A program made the position numbers and the translations under genes. Shown in pieces: positions 5,908 to 6,400 of a DNA stretch of 6,400 nucleotides; the first letter of the stretch is position 1, and each line of letters starts with the position of its first letter. The notes under the pieces were generated by a model. It worked only from the letters and a program-made list of their open reading frames with translations, ran no database searches and was not told where the DNA came from. The stretch comes from Modestobacter sp. (lineage in GTDB: Bacteria; Actinomycetota; Actinomycetes; Mycobacteriales; Geodermatophilaceae), in assembly GCA_025963425.1 (NCBI GenBank), contig JAOPUQ010000280.1, positions 1 through 6,400 of the forward strand, in the 5' to 3' direction.

Positions 5908-6129
5908 GTGGGTGAGGCGGTCGTGCGGCCGGACGGTGTCGGACGGGACCACGGCTCGGGTCCGACCGCGGTCAGGGCACTGGTCGACGTCTCCCTCGAG
6001 GCCGCCGGTCTTCGACCTCCGCCTCCTGCTCGTCCGTTGCTCGGGGCGCTCGTCTTCGGCACCCTCGGCGGCCTACCGCCGGCGATCACGGCCGGCCGCA
6101 TCCAACCGGCCGATGCCGTGCGTTCGTGA
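5908..6129 (+). pseudogene. Deletion remnant: ABC-transporter ATPase N-terminus fused to FtsX permease C-terminus
   Basis: A 73-codon ORF with a GTG start, 3 nt after the PadR stop. Residues 5-34 (VVRPDGVGRDHGSG..ALVDVSLEAAG) match the start of LolD/MacB-type ATPases, which run 'GVSRxYGxGxxxVxALxDVSLExAxGE' into the Walker A motif. Walker A never appears. Residues 44-73 (LLGALVFGTLGGL, then AGRIQPADAVRS) instead match the last transmembrane segment and terminal RxxPxxALR motif of FtsX-like permeases. The signature motif, Walker B and three permease helices are all missing. The simplest reading is an in-cis deletion of about 3 kb from a PadR-ATPase-permease operon (size inferred from typical gene lengths). 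The product would have no transport function. An expressed single-span micropeptide cannot be excluded. The assignment is by family memory, without a search. Confidence 0.7.
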
Positions 6130-6166
6130 CCTGGCCCCGAATCACGCAGTGACCACTCGCTCGATT

Positions 6167-6193
6167 GGGGAGCGCCCCTCGGCGCGGACCGAG
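6167..6193. terminator. Two short hairpins in the convergent gap before the dipeptidase 3' end
   Basis: GGGG-AGCG-CCCC (6167-6178) and CTCGG-CGCGGA-CCGAG (6178-6193) are adjacent, nearly mutually exclusive small stems. They lie between the ABC remnant's stop (6129) and the dipeptidase's stop (6222), where a bidirectional terminator would be expected. There is no T-tract and the stems are short. Confidence 0.2.
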
Positions 6194-6221
6194 CATCCGA
6201 CTGCTCCCGCCGGCCGATCGG

Positions 6222-6400
6222 TCAGCCGCGATCGCACTCGCCGATGGCGGCCGTCACCGGACCGCGCCGGGTGCTCAGGGACCGGGCGACGGTCTCGGCC
6301 TCGTGGAACACCCTGAGGACGTTCCCGCCGATCAGCTTGACGCACTCGTCCTCGTCCCAGCCCCGGGCGAGCAGCTCGGCGATCAGCGCGGGATAGCAGG
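6222..6400 (-). CDS. Membrane dipeptidase (peptidase M19), C-terminal part (runs off the right edge)
   Basis: The last 58 complete codons of a leftward gene whose start lies outside the window. The segment YPALIAELLARGWDEDE followed by VKLIGGNVLRVFHEAE is the characteristic C-terminal end of the M19 (renal/membrane dipeptidase) family, in which the 'RGY/WS-x-x-x-x-K-L-x-G-x-N-x-L-R-V' block closes the metal-dependent TIM barrel. Family members hydrolyse dipeptides with a two-zinc centre; the metal ligands are upstream and not visible. The tail after LRVF (about 25 residues, ending ECDRG) is variable. The gene converges on the PadR/ABC-remnant block, so there is no operon link to the other genes here. 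Confidence 0.85.
   Translation of the reverse strand, partial: CYPALIAELLARGWDEDECVKLIGGNVLRVFHEAETVARSLSTRRGPVTAAIGECDRG

Noticed and set aside
6142..6345. 67-codon minus-strand ORF at the right edge
   Set aside because: Alternative frame over the dipeptidase 3' end; the dipeptidase frame carries clear M19 motifs, while this one is Arg-rich without similarity.

Overview
The window is GC-rich DNA with the codon habits of an actinobacterium. The gene families (a type I Baeyer-Villiger monooxygenase, a sigma-54-independent AcoR/Fis-type activator, a class I bacterial P450, a PadR regulator with an ABC-exporter remnant) fit the Pseudonocardiaceae or a related order. That placement is inferred from composition and gene style, not from a search. 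No RNA genes, CRISPR arrays or insertion sequences were seen. Both edges cut through a gene.

Left block (1-3114). A truncated Baeyer-Villiger monooxygenase runs leftward off the window. It is divergent from an AcoR-like regulator (443-2269). The 114-bp gap between their starts holds a perfect inverted repeat, TGTCCCA-GAT-TGGGACA, plus an extra upstream half-site, which is a good candidate operator for the regulator. A HAD-family hydrolase (2389-3114) follows on the same strand after a 119-bp leader containing hairpins, one of which covers its ribosome binding site.

Middle block (3115-5094, minus strand). A short convergent gap with two hairpins separates the HAD gene from a cytochrome P450 (3273-4529). 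Upstream of the P450 lies a 232-bp gap with two 16-bp inverted repeats of the same 7-2-7 design. Beyond it is a small antibiotic-biosynthesis-monooxygenase-fold (ABM) protein on the same strand. The two may be co-transcribed or separately controlled.

Right block (5095-6400). A PadR regulator (5296-5904) is divergent from the ABM gene across a 201-bp gap with short AT-rich promoter-like patches. Directly behind it, in the slot normally taken by a PadR-controlled ABC exporter operon, is a 73-codon ORF. It reads as the first ~34 residues of a LolD/MacB-type ATPase joined to the last ~30 residues of an FtsX-type permease. This looks like the scar of an internal deletion and is the most notable observation in the window. 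The minus-strand 3' end of a membrane dipeptidase (peptidase M19) closes the window.

Taken together this is an accessory, oxidation-oriented neighbourhood (BVMO, P450, ABM protein) with two local regulators. No complete new system is evident.
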